The position numbers and the translations under genes were made by a program. A stretch of 64,000 nucleotides of DNA, taken from the NCBI RefSeq assembly GCF_022581195.2, contig NC_061452.1:1619501-1683500 (forward strand), written 5' to 3'. Shown here one piece after another: positions 27,001 through 36,976 of the stretch. Positions within the stretch are counted from its first letter, which is position 1. Every line of letters begins with the position of its first letter. Under the pieces are notes generated by a model. That model saw nothing but the letters and a program-made list of their open reading frames with translations, was not told the origin of the DNA and made no database searches. This DNA comes from Helicoverpa zea (Eukaryota > Arthropoda > Insecta > Lepidoptera > Noctuidae).

Positions 27001-29142
27001 TTCCGCGGAACACCTGAGGGCCTGTCACGGAACCGCAGGGTTCCGCGGAACCCCATTTGGGAACGGCTGGTCTATCCTTCTCTGTACGAGAGGATATTGG
27101 CATTAAATGCCCAATGTTGCTGTGCCCTAACAGGGTCCACGGTTGAACTTAGCTATTAGCCTATTTTAACACCCTGACAAACTTGTGGAATGCATATAAA
27201 TGATACGGATATGGAAGTCTGTGGCTAGCAATGAGACGATAAAAAAGGCAAGGTAGTATATAGAGGTACATAAGGGAGTTGATAAGGGTAATTAGTACAT
27301 AGGGGTGTAGGGGTAGAACATGAGCGATTTCTTAGTGGGAGTACATAAGGTCAATACTGTCTTAATCTGAGTACATAAGTAAATGTGTAAGGAAGTACAA
27401 AGGGGTACCTAATACCAAGAAAGTACAGTAGGGAGTAAATCTTTGAACTAATTTAGCATCTTCGAAATAAGGCTCTCGAAGGATCTAAAGGTCGTCAAAG
27501 CCATGTGTTACTTAGCTAGCCTTGACAATACAATCAGAGCTTGAGTTACAGACATTAATGGAAGTACGCAATAATCAGGTGATGCTTGAGTGGTTCTGTA
27601 GTACCCAGTGCACTCACTGTGACTAGGTACAGTATGATGTTACGAGTTTGTTCCGCTAGTTAGATACCAGTGTAGGATATCCTGATATCTTTATTAGCGC
27701 AGTATCGGAGCAAAGGGTAAAGTTAACAGAATTGCAAAAACCGGGAAAAGTTGCTGATCGGCCGATAGTCTTTCATGAAAAACGAAAGAATTTTTCAAAT
27801 CTGCCAGTCCAAGATTAAAGAGTTAAATTAAAGAAATTCTTATAGATAATTAATTAATTTTAATAATTACAATAATACAGAAACTACTGGATCTCTGATT
27901 AAAAAACCCTATTGAAAGCCAGACCCGACAGAGATGCTTTCGCATGTATACTATTAAAACTTAAATATAATACTCACAGACAAAACAGGTGGCTCCAAAT
28001 TCAGATCAATGGGGTTCATCACAATAAAAACCTGTTGGTTCTTATGTGTCAGGCCGTTGGGTTCTCTCAGTGCTGCCTTACAGTAGTACTGGACCCAGCC
28101 GTGAGTGCCGAGGAAGGTGGACGGCAAGCCCATCGGCAGCCCCAACTTGAAGGGGAAGCTGTGGATGCCGGGGGATAGGATTGATGTGCCATGACCTGTG
28201 GATGGTACAAGTGGTATAGTTGCTGCTAAACTTAATGGCGGCTTGGATATCGCGCGTGTCACATTTTCGTTGCAAGGTTATAGTAGATACATGAGCGTAC
28301 TTGGAAACTAATTGCGAAACAATATGTACATACTGTGAAGTCCTAGACACCTTACAAAAATAAATCATATGCCTTGTATTGTCTTAACCTTTACACTTAA
28401 AGTCAATATTTACACTAATGAAGGTTGAAATTTATGTTCAGTTTTGTTTTAACAGCTCACATTCCTCATGAGATTGTTAAATAGAATAGAATATGTACTT
28501 TTATTGAAGAGTATCACAATGAGCAGTGTTATTGTATTTTTTTTATTCTACGACAGAGCCTGTAGTAAATAGTCTGGACTCTGGACCATATATGGTCTGT
28601 TCTGTGACTATACACAGAGGATGCAAAAAGTTTTTATGCAACTTGTGATTGATAACTTAGCTTGCAGAAATAACATACCTGGTTCACCAAGAAGTCTCAT
28701 CCTGAAGTCAATGTAATTCTCCTTGTCAAACAGCCTCTCATGTCGGCCAGAACCAACTCGCACAACACCCTCGCCAATAACATGGAAGTGTAGACCTAAA
28801 ACCGAGTAATCAAAGTTTATATGTAATTGCAACACGAAGAAAAGGAAATGTTGGTGTATCTAAATTACATTTTAACCCAATTCAAAACAATGAAACATTT
28901 GAGTTAAGAAACATGCAATTAAGTGATACTACTCAAAGTTTAATTGGTATAAAACTGTGTTAAGTATTGTTACAAAATATCTGAAGTTGTCTCTTATTTA
29001 CAATTGTACAATAAGTCTTACCTAATACTGGCGTGTCATCTTGCAACTCCATTAGAACTTTCCCAGACAAGAATTGACCAGGAAAATATAATAATGATGT
29101 GTTATCAAACACTATGAGGAACTTTAGAAGTTTGCGCGGCAT
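18064..29142 (-). CDS. Arrestin domain-containing protein (alpha-arrestin)
   Basis: Alpha-arrestins are cytosolic adaptors that link membrane cargo to ubiquitin ligases and endosomal sorting. There are six exons on the minus strand: 29142-29022, 28795-28679, 28195-27978, 20257-20075, 18967-18782 and 18231-18064. Splicing is GT-AG and in phase, giving 330 aa. The N-terminal arrestin fold (about residues 1-150) starts MPRKLLKFLIVFDN and contains SGKVLMEL and GEGVVRVGSGRHE. The C-terminal fold (about 155-310) contains GVALDRGAYVPGESI and ATLLNNSKTTI. The tail is short; it has PPTHY rather than a canonical PPxY. The start 5 codons further upstream is not an ATG, so MPRK is preferred. Intron 3 (7.7 kb) holds a hAT element and a LINE in antisense orientation. 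The gene is divergent from gamma-tubulin. The exact paralogue within the family is not resolved. Confidence 0.9.
18306..18492. mobile_element. Palindromic MITE, family M1, copy 1
   Basis: The inverted ends CAGCCAGTTTCTTCATCAAA and ...GATGAAGAAACTGGCCG are flanked by TAA on both sides (18303-18305 and 18493-18495). The interior is an almost continuous hairpin of aaagt/acttt words. A second copy is at 37872-38048. It lies in arrestin-gene intron 5. Confidence 0.85.
19343..19388 (-). mobile_element. SINE tail fragment
   Basis: It matches the tail of the SINE at 3568-3757 (acaactgataaactacatat then agctacatat). The tRNA-like head is absent. Just upstream, 19250-19280 has a small direct repeat of cataatgtcgggacac. 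Confidence 0.6.
21152..21164. repeat. LINE target site duplication, left copy
   Basis: AATCCTAGCGATG, identical to 26677-26689. Confidence 0.9.
21335..22708 (+). CDS. LINE ORF1 protein (Gag-like, zinc knuckles)
   Basis: The product is 457 aa, an RNA-binding nucleocapsid-like protein of the LINE ribonucleoprotein. The N-terminal 100 residues are proline- and serine-rich and unstructured. The middle (about 85-240) looks like the RRM-like/PRE_C2HC region of this family. Three CCHC-type knuckles follow at about residues 248-310 (CRKCCRFGHVELVC, CSKCGHDHPGDGC, CVLCSGNHFANSKSC). The C-terminus is low complexity. The frame is open from ATG to TAA, and the end overlaps the ORF2 start by 53 nt, suggesting reinitiation or coupled translation of ORF2. 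Confidence 0.93.
   Translation: MDCNKPPDPDPPDISVFAPLSPNYPLSQFADVACSIADSHTSSPSNARKRCGDESNIAVSTPPPKQQRNLVGRSRYSAIDKAPFIVHVSRLEPQPNAGTSLHPVTFGIFLQKHNITNIVRDGVKKVGRNRVSVEFKSPQDANSFIINNILPKNSFVASIPTFNITRMGVVTGVPTDLNEEEAKRYLQVPSGCGEILKVRRINRKVVIDGVAEFKATETCVLTFDGQVLPQRVFCCYTSLPVQQYVYPTIQCRKCCRFGHVELVCRSKPRCSKCGHDHPGDGCSISEAEAFCVLCSGNHFANSKSCPELGRQKAIKTVMAEKSLSYAEASKTIPLVSRNYANATKAVPAPTQSYRKTVFLKPKTHAPLSPSYDKAAHQQIINSPASSQPDGCALNNPFIGNNTSSLIDILIKLLTTILSTNNAEIPSNVAYQLVNLLPNIRNGVPPNIPAMECEERVA
22656..26390 (+). CDS. LINE ORF2 protein: AP endonuclease, reverse transcriptase, RNase H
   Basis: The product is 1244 aa and carries out target-primed reverse transcription. Domains in order: apurinic-like endonuclease (about 5-220; QWNVRS, AETWL, GDFNCHH, GSDHYPI); reverse transcriptase (about 430-720; LRPIALSSVLAKLLE, HQFGFRKGLST, AFLDISSAYDSV, GLPQGSVLSPLLYN, and the catalytic YADD); RNase H (about 955-1085; FFTDASK, TGECVALLEA, FTDSLSCLQA, HCGITGNECADALAKDA); and a terminal zinc motif CECGLDEGTLDHIFFNC. 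All catalytic motifs that I can check are present and no stop interrupts the frame. The first ATG (MASRQIFLQWN) lies within the end of ORF1. Confidence 0.95.
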   Translation: MASRQIFLQWNVRSVWHKKHDLIFLLNKFKPLACSIAETWLTPSLSFNIPLFNILRCDRSDGYGGSALLVNNRVPLSTLSLSALDGDMNIVAGRIEGITVLSVYISHPQHRFLTTIREILNNIVGPVLVMGDFNCHHFRWGSNRCDSFGEGLVEILDDLDLCILNDGSPTRRSLPGQQKSCVDLTFCSVELAASIHWQCTTLTHGSDHYPIVITFLNKTYLQKTSPPLLKYNLSKPDWTKFSSLLEEKISILPNLTSSYQDTSGHCHAKRCYDDFIAAITSSADSSFPLRNCAKNKIPSPPWWDQECTSAVKERKEAEKQYNESMNSDNLIRYRRVFAQSRRLLHKKKRRGWVKFCTSLSPSTPISAVWKSINRFRRGCSPSISSPITRETAESFFDKIAPAFVPSFPELLLPSVNILDDPMDEPFSLKELDAVLRHVRDSAPGMDGIPYSFIAHSGSKAKQYYLDIVNYCYQYGWVPDQWKLQIVIPLLKPGKTADDPNGLRPIALSSVLAKLLEHLIKNRLEWLVESRDSLPSHQFGFRKGLSTMDSVAILVTDIRTAFSKNESAVAAFLDISSAYDSVLLPVLRQKLQQLRIPGKMIQCICALLMSRSLMLRVQGEVFEMRQTWKGLPQGSVLSPLLYNLYTADIGSSLNADCHLLQYADDLVLYVVNSSIEDAASSLCLSLDSLHTWLLDHGLSLSAPKSSVVIFSRKRLIPQVSVNIQGQGIPIAQKAKFLGVYLDSKLSGSHHINYLIKRCERVISILKALSGVWWGAHPFAMKLIYNALVRSILDYGSHLVIPGNKGALAGLDRIQSQCLRIITGCMKSSPINALQVECAEPPLALRRQYLASRFLSRVIPKSSHPLIPKLRELDTLCHSSKYWEHKEIPLFLKAFRFFQNLESPIASHPRLPLFNYPYDVLCFTPNIFYNIGISKNSPSANSTFNAVLGERWTGFQRFFTDASKLNGGYTGAAVYYQNSKIIMKFRCPKESSIFTGECVALLEACHFIESHEINFGVIFTDSLSCLQALSQNPFRSKLHCPIILDIKKSLFSCSRQEKIVHLVWIPSHCGITGNECADALAKDACTSESVDLAHFSLQGHDLLNVPRLSLEASWQEWWNISSRKKGSSYYTIQPVVKSKPWFSHFKKYPKQVISVLCRIRLGHCCTPVFLRKIRVQDSSLCECGLDEGTLDHIFFNCPNNSSFDLYGRLRNLKIPLPTNFRSLLTYSCPELLQALLMSIHRNNIKL
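26661..26679 (+). repeat. LINE 3' tail (TAGAA)n
   Basis: Aaatagaatagaatagaat closes the element immediately before the right target duplication. Confidence 0.8.
27240..27430. repeat. Degenerate gtacataaggg array
   Basis: Units such as gtacataagggagtt, gtacataggggtgtagggg, gtacataaggtc and gtacaaaggggtacc repeat irregularly over about 190 bp in arrestin-gene intron 3. It is the same family as 8620-8930, 44225-44310 and 45880-45990. Confidence 0.6.
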
Positions 29143-30237
29143 TTTGACTATTTGCACTCCAAGTTAGTAATAAATTCGTCTTCTGATTACTTTTGTGGTA
29201 ATGAAAACTAAAATGAAATAAATATAAAATGTTATTTAACAGTCATTAGTTGTTATTTACAGCATTGTAAACAAATGTTATCAACTGTTTATTATATAAT
29301 TTAAAGCCCGGAAGCATTAACAATATTCCTCAACATTTTCACTTAACACTAACTTAAGTATTTTATTTTATGTATCAGATGAGATAATTCAAAAACCTTG
29401 TGGCTATGTGATAGTCACGCCCACGACGAGTCGACAATATCTCATTAAAGTTCTGCCATCGTAGGCTGTGTACAACAAAGTTGAGAAATATGTTAATCGA
29501 AGGCCATCAACTATGACCACGACTTGTACCCACACATAAAATAATGCACCATACCTTGAACGGTTTTATGAATGAAATCTATAGCAAAATATCACAAGTT
29601 ACTGTCCACTGTAGTTAGGAACACTTTACACTTATTTTTGTTTCCTTTTTGTCAGCCATAAAGTTACTAAAATATAGTTTGCTTCGCTAACTTTACCTAC
29701 TACGGAAACTTACTTATTTTGACGTTTCCGTGCGAAGAATTTCTGAACTTTTTGTTATCAGAAGCGTTCGAAAGTATCAAAATTGTTTAGTGAATTTGTA
29801 AATTATAATAAGAAAACATATAATATAGGGAAGTGATGTATTAAAGGACATCGCTTGATAAAGAGATGTACTAATTTAAGTAATTTTCGTTAACGCGGTT
29901 AATGTTGTTTTTTATTTTTTACTAAATGATGAACGCGTTCAAATAGTATGACAGCTTTTAACAGTCTGTTTTACATTATACTTTTCTATGTCACTCTGTG
30001 TCACTCCCAAATAGCTTGTCGTTTATTGGTGGAGAATTTCAATTTACATTTTGGTCCAATAGAACGTATTGGAATTTGTTATAAAGTGGAACAGACAGGG
30101 CATTATAGAACAAACTTATTCTTGGTTTGGTAATGGGCGACAGCGGCTCATGGATTTGTTTATGTTGTTTTGAAAAATAAACGAAATCTTTAGGGTTCAT
30201 TTGGGGTTTATAAATCGTAAGAAAATAAAACTTCAAA
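29143..30237. other. Divergent promoter region arrestin gene / gamma-tubulin
   Basis: An AT-rich 1.1-kb interval separates the two start codons. No coding exon, clear TATA box or named factor site was recognised. Confidence 0.55.
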
Positions 30238-33200
30238 ATGCCGAGTGAAATGATAACGCTGCAGCTCGGCCAATGTGGCAACCAAAGTGAGTATATCTAG
30301 TAGGAGAAATTAATCAGTTATTTTAAATTTGTCCTAATCAAATAGTAATTATGTTTTATTGTTTGTAGTTGGTTTTGAGTTCTGGAAGCAATTGTGTATA
30401 GAACATGGCATATCTCCGGAGGGGATTCTTGAGGAATATGCGTCGGCGGGGTCAGATCGGAAGGATGTGTTCTTTTACCAAGCTGACGATGACCACTACA
30501 TACCTCGGGCAGTGTTGTTGGATCTGGAGCCCCGTGTCATACACACTATCATGAACTCGCCATATGCCAAGGTACGGGACTTAGTTTAGAAGTAAATGAT
30601 GACATCATTTCAATTAATATCAAGCATTGTGGGCAATTTAATAATATTTTGGTTGAAGTACGATATTGTGTAGTAAACATGGCAATTGCGTATTGATTCC
30701 ACTTTCTGAGACTGCTAGTAATCCTGTGTCTATAGTCCTCTTGACAAAGTGAATGTTTTCAGTTGTACAACCCAGAGAATGTATATCTCTCAAAGCATGG
30801 AGGTGGTGCGGGTAACAACTGGGCATCAGGGTATGCTCAGGGTGAGAAGTTGAATGAAGAAGTGTTTGACATCATCAACAGAGAAGCTGATGGCAGTGAT
30901 AACTTGGAGGTTTGTAGTTGTACTACAATATATGAAGAAGTAATAAGTTTGATGAACTTTTCTTCTACCTGCCTTGATTAGAATTTTATTTGGGAACAGT
31001 GTATGTTTTCTTTCCGTTTCCATTCCTCTCTGTCACAGAAGATTTTAATTTATAAAACGCTAACTGTTAACTAAAACTTTTTTGATACTGTTACCATGCA
31101 GCAGTGAGGATCATAAATACAGAATGGTATTTACCCTAGATTACTAACCTTATTTTACAACGCTTATTACTAACCTTCGACGTTTCGGCTACGCCATGTA
31201 AAAGGGGGAGCTGGTTAGGTTTAATGAAATAAAATATTTTTGTGTTTTGTTTATTTATTACAATAATGATTTGTTAACATAGTTATCAGGTTTTTATTCA
31301 CTAAAATCACGTTTTAATTACTTTGACAGTCTTTTAATTGAGACCCGAAAATGTTACTCATATCAACATTTTTGTTTTTTAAATGCTAAAAATCTTTATA
31401 ACTAACAAGACAAAGACTCAAAAAAACATTAAAATATTAGAATTAAGAAATAAAATCAACAAAAGAAAACAATATTTTATAAAAAAACTATCAATTAATA
31501 CATTTGTGACAAATGTCAAGTTTGTGTTCGCCACACAAGGATTTGTTGCACTTAGTGCAACAACTCTTTGTCATTCTTCATCTTGCGGAAGGTATAAATT
31601 GCACAAATTTTTCTTTTAGCGATAGGAAGATTATCGGCATCTTCTCTTTGATCACGCTCATGTGTAGAAGTAGAAGTTTCTTGGACACTATTATTATCAC
31701 ATAACAGGTGACAAATCGTATCTAAAATAAAAATATATTCAAATAAAAATAGTGTGGGTACTTATTTCAATGTAGGCAAGTTAAGTACAAAGTTTACAAA
31801 ACACTAATATAAGAAAAATAAATAATTATACTCGAAAAAATTAAAAAAAAATAAAATCCTGGATAATAATGTTGCTGCGTTAATACTAACAGTCGATTCG
31901 ACGACTCATGGTGGCTGGAACGGCGAGCACAGGGCCACTACACAAAAAATACACCCGTGTGCCGCGCGAGCGTTGGTTCGACTGAGATTAGCTGGAATTT
32001 GAAATGCGTGCGACGACGCACTCAAAAATTATACCACTTTTTTTAAATCCTCGTCGTCGTTTTGACGAAGGTTAGTGATCTAGGGTTAAACATGGAATAA
32101 AGCTGGGTGTAACAGAGTTAAACAGAGGCTATAATTTGAAATGCTAACATTTGACAAGATTAGGATATTTTCGAGCATGCTTGTTTGTTAATTTGTATAA
32201 TTATCCACAGGGTTTTGTGCTCTGCCACTCAATAGCGGGAGGCACAGGATCAGGCATGGGCTCCTACATACTAGAACATCTGTCAGACAGATTCCCCAAG
32301 AAACTGGTGCAGACCTACAGTGTGTTCCCCAACTTGGACGAAATCAGGTAAAATATTGTACCAAAGTGAGATACAATAGTCTCTTTGACTACTCCAATCT
32401 TCTGGTAGTCACTTGTTTTCTGTAATAAAGGGCTTATTACACTTGACTAATGTCAGTAGCCTAATTAGTTTTCTAAGGGCTGATTTTTCAATCATCGGTT
32501 AACTTCTATCTGAGGAATAAATATGGCGGTTTGACATATTTTCCATACAAAAGCTGTCAAAACGTTAAAAATACTCCTCAGATAGGAGTTATCTGGCGAT
32601 TGAAAAATCAGCCCTAAATGTTTTAATGAAACCTACCTTCCCATAATACAATTACATTTGTCTGATTTTAGTGACTGAATCATTTAGACGACTGAATTTA
32701 GACAAGTGTAATAAGCCCTTAAATTAAAGTTTTAGTGGAATTCAATACATTTCAATAGACAACTTCTCAACAACAGTAAATTGTTCTTGTGCATCTTTAA
32801 ACTTCACCTCACTATTAAATTCGAGATTCAATCTCAAAATAAAGTGTTACAGCTAAACAACATAATATACTATAGTCACGCGATGCGCGGTCAACGACTA
32901 TCCATTGAAGAACATTACAATGTCACGGTTTTTACTCATCAGCGTTATACTCGCATGGTCATTAAAAGCAATTTAAAGCTAAACGCTAATCTTAACTTTA
33001 AGCATTTGATACCGCGAAACGCCGATTTTCGACTTCCCTAAAAGGAGGAGCTATGGAACAGTTTCACAATTTGGATGTTAGTTTGTTTATTGAGTGAAGT
33101 ACATAATACATGGCGTTATGTTATATCCTAGATGGATCTATAGATGGTTCTTCAGAAATAAATATTACATTATTTTTCCCATATTCATTGTATGTATTTT

Positions 33201-35127
33201 CAAAGATAAACTGTCTCAATTCCACAAAATTCTTCCCCAGTGACGTAGTAGTCCAGCCATACAACTCGTTGCTAACACTAAAGCGGCTAACAGAGAGCGC
33301 AGACTGTGTGATGGTGTTAGACAATACGGCGCTGAACCGCATCGCCAGCGACCGGCTGCACATACAGAATCCGTCGTTTGCGCAGATCAACACGCTCGTG
33401 TCTACTATCATGAGTGCCAGTACTGCTACACTTAGGTAAGCTTTTGAAACCTGAAAAATATTATGTTCTCTAGGTTCTACAGGACAGGGGAAGAGGGGGT
33501 TAAATTTCCTTCACAGAGCTAAGAATGGCGGTCTTTGTGCGGTCCCCGAAGTTCTAGGATTTTATTTTATCCTAAGATAAAACTAGATGATTACCTCTGG
33601 CGCTGGCGAAGCTATTTGCTTTTGTTTCTACAATTCTATTAAAACTCGATAATATTTCAACTGTTCAATCAAACAAGAAGTCTGGGTTTGAAATGTAACT
33701 TGTGATATCACAGGTATCCCTCATACATGAACAACGATCTGATCAGTTTGGTGGCGCCGCTCATACCGACCCCCAGACTGCACTTCCTCATGACTGGATA
33801 CACGCCGCTGACGGCCGACCATGAACTAAATACTGTAAGTAAACCAACCCTGAGAAAGTTCAGGAATAGTGGAATCTATAAATAACGTGATTACAAACTT
33901 TTTGGTAATTTCCAGGCGCCAAAAATTCGAAAAACGACAGTACTGGACGTGATGCAAAGGTTACTGCAACCAAAGAACATGATGGTCTCACTCAGTCCAG
34001 ACAGGACGAATCAACATTGTTACATATCAATATTGAATATCATACAGGTAAGATTTATTCTAGAAAATATTATTGTTTGCTATACTTCAGAAATTGCTAT
34101 TTTGTGGCTGCAACTTTTCAGTATTGCTTAAATCTAGAATGGCGAATAATTACTTCCTCAATCATTTTCACTGCTGTAAATAGTGCGCTGTACGTCTCTA
34201 AACTAATTAAGCCAATAAATTCGGCTGTCCCCTTCCTATTCCTTACCATAATTGCTCTTCCTAAAATAATGTGAATTGTAAACCTTTCAGGGCGAAGTAG
34301 ACCCATCACAAGTCCACAAGTCTCTGCAACGTATCCGCGAGCGCAAGCTAGCGTCGTTCATCCCGTGGGGCCCCGCGTCCATCCAGGTGGCGCTGTCGCG
34401 GCGCTCGCCATACGTGCACGCCTCGCATAAAGTGTCCGGCCTGCTGCTCGCCAATCATACCAACATATCTTCAGTAAGTATATAGAATATAATCGATTTT
34501 TAAGAAAGTCAATTGAAACATTGGGTATGAGAATAGCAAAAAAAAATAATATTAAAAAATAAGATGGGTGGAAAAAATAACAGTTAAAAAACTAATAAAC
34601 ACGCAAAATAAACACAAATCATATGTATACGAGCGTGTTTATTTTGTACGTAGTCATGTATTGTCATCAGAACTCAGAGCGTGTGCAAAATTAAAATTCC
34701 AAGACATAATACATACATGATTACAAGTGAAGTCAATGTAAGCGTGTAAAAAATGGGTTGCCCGGAGCATGTCTCAGAACCAGTGAATAAATTCTCATAT
34801 GTATTTTCTGCTTCACAGTTGTTCGACAGATGTCTGCAACAATTCGACAAGCTGCGCAAGCGAGAGGCTTTCTTAGAGGTGTTCCGCAAGGAGCCGATGT
34901 TCAAGGAGTCGCTGGAGGAGTTCGACGAGTCCAGAGGAGTGGTCGACGACCTCGTGCAGGAGTACCAGGCTGCTGCCACGCCAGACTATGTGCACTGGAA
35001 TCCAGGTATGAACGTCAACAAAAAAAACTATCTATATTAACAGACAATTGCTCTTTTTTAAAAAGACACCTAAGTACATACATTACGAAAATGAAATATG
35101 TTTCTTTCAGAGAGCAGTCAAATATAA
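30238..35127 (+). CDS. gammaTub: Gamma-tubulin
   Basis: Gamma-tubulin is the GTP-binding tubulin of gamma-TuSC/gamma-TuRC that nucleates microtubules at centrosomes. There are ten exons: 30238-30286, 30369-30571, 30763-30909, 32211-32347, 33241-33435, 33714-33834, 33916-34047, 34291-34473, 34819-35005 and 35111-35127. The phases agree and give 456 aa (family ~450-475). The N-terminus is MPSEMITLQLGQCGNQIGFEFW. The tubulin signature AGGTGSGMGS is near residues 142-151. FDRCLQQFDKLRKREAFLEVF near residue 390 is gamma-specific. The last exon (ESSQI, stop) is tiny and less certain: reading through its donor would instead end the protein at 35040 with MNVNKKNYLY. Introns 3 and 4 hold a piggyBac relic and nested MITEs. 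The 3' end faces endosulfine. Confidence 0.95.
31134..32085 (-). pseudogene. piggyBac-like relic with transposase C-terminus
   Basis: The ends CCCTAGATTACTAACCTT and AAGGTTAGTGATCTAGGG are imperfect inverted repeats. The right flank is TTAA, the piggyBac target; the left flank is TTTA, a likely mutated copy. On the minus strand near 31590-31510, a C-x2-C-x4-C-x2-H pattern (CTKCNKSLCGEH) matches the cysteine-rich C-terminal domain of piggyBac transposases, following a TGA stop. The catalytic domain is missing. It lies in gamma-tubulin intron 3. Confidence 0.75.
32429..32719. mobile_element. Outer MITE of a nested pair (TAA target)
   Basis: The ends AGGGCTTATTACACTTG and CAAGTGTAATAAGCCCT are flanked by TAA on both sides (32426-32428 and 32720-32722), a PIF/Harbinger-like pattern. 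A second MITE is inserted at 32477-32614. It lies in gamma-tubulin intron 4. Confidence 0.85.
32477..32614. mobile_element. Inner MITE nested in another MITE
   Basis: The ends GGGCTGATTTTTCAATC and GATTGAAAAATCAGCCC are perfect inverted repeats flanked by TAA (32474-32476 and 32615-32617). It is 138 bp, with further internal palindromy (tatctgaggaa/ctcctcagata). Confidence 0.87.
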
Positions 35128-35367
35128 CAGCAATCGGACGTGTGAACATGGGAAAAACGTTAACAGAACAGGATCGAACGCGCTGAGAAGTGATTCCAAA
35201 GGAGTTGTCGGATGGTGTTTGATGAAAAGTACCCACAGCTGTAATTTAAGTTTTTGTTTAACAAGTGCCATTTATTATTGTATTCTTTAATCTCATTTTG
35301 TTAACATTGTTTATTCGAATATGTTATGATGGTATAGTCCTTACCTAAAAATAACGCACAGTCTGAA

Positions 35368-35399
35368 AATAAAACTCATTTTTTTACCAAGGATTTATT
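35368..35399. terminator. Facing poly(A) signals of gamma-tubulin and endosulfine
   Basis: AATAAA at 35368-35373 on the plus strand (gamma-tubulin) faces AATAAA at 35399-35394 on the minus strand (endosulfine), 20 bp apart. With cleavage 10-30 nt downstream of each, the two mRNAs would end within, or overlap across, the same few dozen bases. Assignment is inferred from position. Confidence 0.5.
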
Positions 35400-36976
35400 T
35401 TATATTTAATAGTAGCTATCTTTTCAACATTCCCTTATCCATATCTTTCACATATCACTCTCGTGCGAACGTTTCACAGTGGTTTGTACGTCCCGGCTAT
35501 TGACACGCAATACAGACTGCTTTACAATCTATTTTATAGACGAACATCGATATTACGTGAGTATAATAAGTTGAAAACGAGATACTGTCAGCGACTATCA
35601 CATTGTGTAAGAGTTTAGGCGCATTCTAGGAGCTTAGCGGTGAAAGCATTCATTTCGTTACCTATGAAGTTTCTAGGCTCCCAAAATGTACCAAACATAC
35701 TCTAGAATATATAAAAATTGCACAAATGAGCTGCATTTATAAAAATAAAACCCTTGCACACATGGCTTCTATGCTCATCTCTTGTGTTTAGTGCTCTAGA
35801 GAGCAGATCTCAAGTCCATTGACTTAAATTTAATCCTTATTCATGTATACCCCCTTATTTACTCAGTACTATGGCATATGTACAGAGTCTCTACTGCCAT
35901 CACATTAAAAGTTTATGGGATAATAATTATATGAATATGTTGATACACCATGATTAATATTTCTAAACTATTACATGGATTATGTTATTTTTTCTCTTAT
36001 TATGTGATGTATAATATCTTTATGTACATTACTGGGTTTAGGAAAGACGACAATATTAGATATAGCGAGGCCGTGAGGGCCATAAACTACAATCAGCCAA
36101 ACATTTAATTCATATTAGTCCATAGATGTTAGTGACTCAACCGAGAATATTGTGAATGAACAGACATTCTTCCACATTGATGTAGCAAGATGTTGTTTGC
36201 TTACAAAATACTAAAATGCTGCAAAGTAATGCAAGATTTCATGGCAATGCTTGGCAATTGATTTCCCATCTAAACTAACCCAAGCGGACAGAGCCTACAG
36301 TCTACAGATGATGCTATGTAATATTGAAATAAATATGACAGTATCATGAGAACATAATAATTCACACACATCCATAACACACAACTATAACCTAATTTAT
36401 TTATTATACATCAATATAACAGTTGTTCTTATAAAAGTTATGTTTTCAATTTCAATACAGACTAATTACGAATCACAATGTTGATATTAAACCATCAAGG
36501 TGCTAGGAAAAATGTTATGTGATTGATTAGAAATGAAATAATGCAACTATATTATTAGTGAACATTCATAAAATTAAAAGCGATGCGTAAGTGCGACGCG
36601 TTACTAGCAAAATAAAAATGTGCCCAAAAGACAATGACACTTTTCCTCAATCATTACACAGGTAAGTGAATAAAATGTATGGACTTGAAAGCCATGTAAT
36701 TCTATAATGCCCTTCTCATAAATTTTAGTGACTTGTCTGTAGTAGGCCTCACTATGGAAACAGCATGTGAATAAAATGAAAATGTTAATATTTTAAATGG
36801 AGCTTTTACTGGGACAATGCATACAATATGCAACTACATTTTCAGAGAATGGCAAAGCCACATGGCACTCTGTTTGCTTAGTGAGGCCAATTGATAATGA
36901 TTGTAGAAGAAGGCATTGTGCAGGCCTTGTGGAATAGTTAGTGACACGGCCTTATGTCAACAACGGGCATCGTGGG
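35400..36976 (-). other. Endosulfine 3'UTR (probable), no coding sequence
   Basis: About 1.6 kb of AT-rich sequence lies between the endosulfine stop and its best poly(A) signal. No exon or transposon end was recognised. Confidence 0.5.

Larger units (their letters stand above)
20325..27069. mobile_element. hAT element split by a LINE insertion
   Basis: The ends CAGCGGTTCCCGAA and TTTGGGAACGGCTG (imperfect inverted repeats) are flanked by an exact 8-bp duplication, GTCTATCC, at 20317-20324 and 27070-27077. Removing the nested LINE (21165-26676) leaves about 1.2 kb without a transposase, so it is non-autonomous. Subterminal palindromes of the type cgcgagcgaagcgagcgcga occur near 20719-20745 and 21009-21028. 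A similar motif is tandemly repeated in the hAT element at 60410-61264. It lies in arrestin-gene intron 3. Confidence 0.85.
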
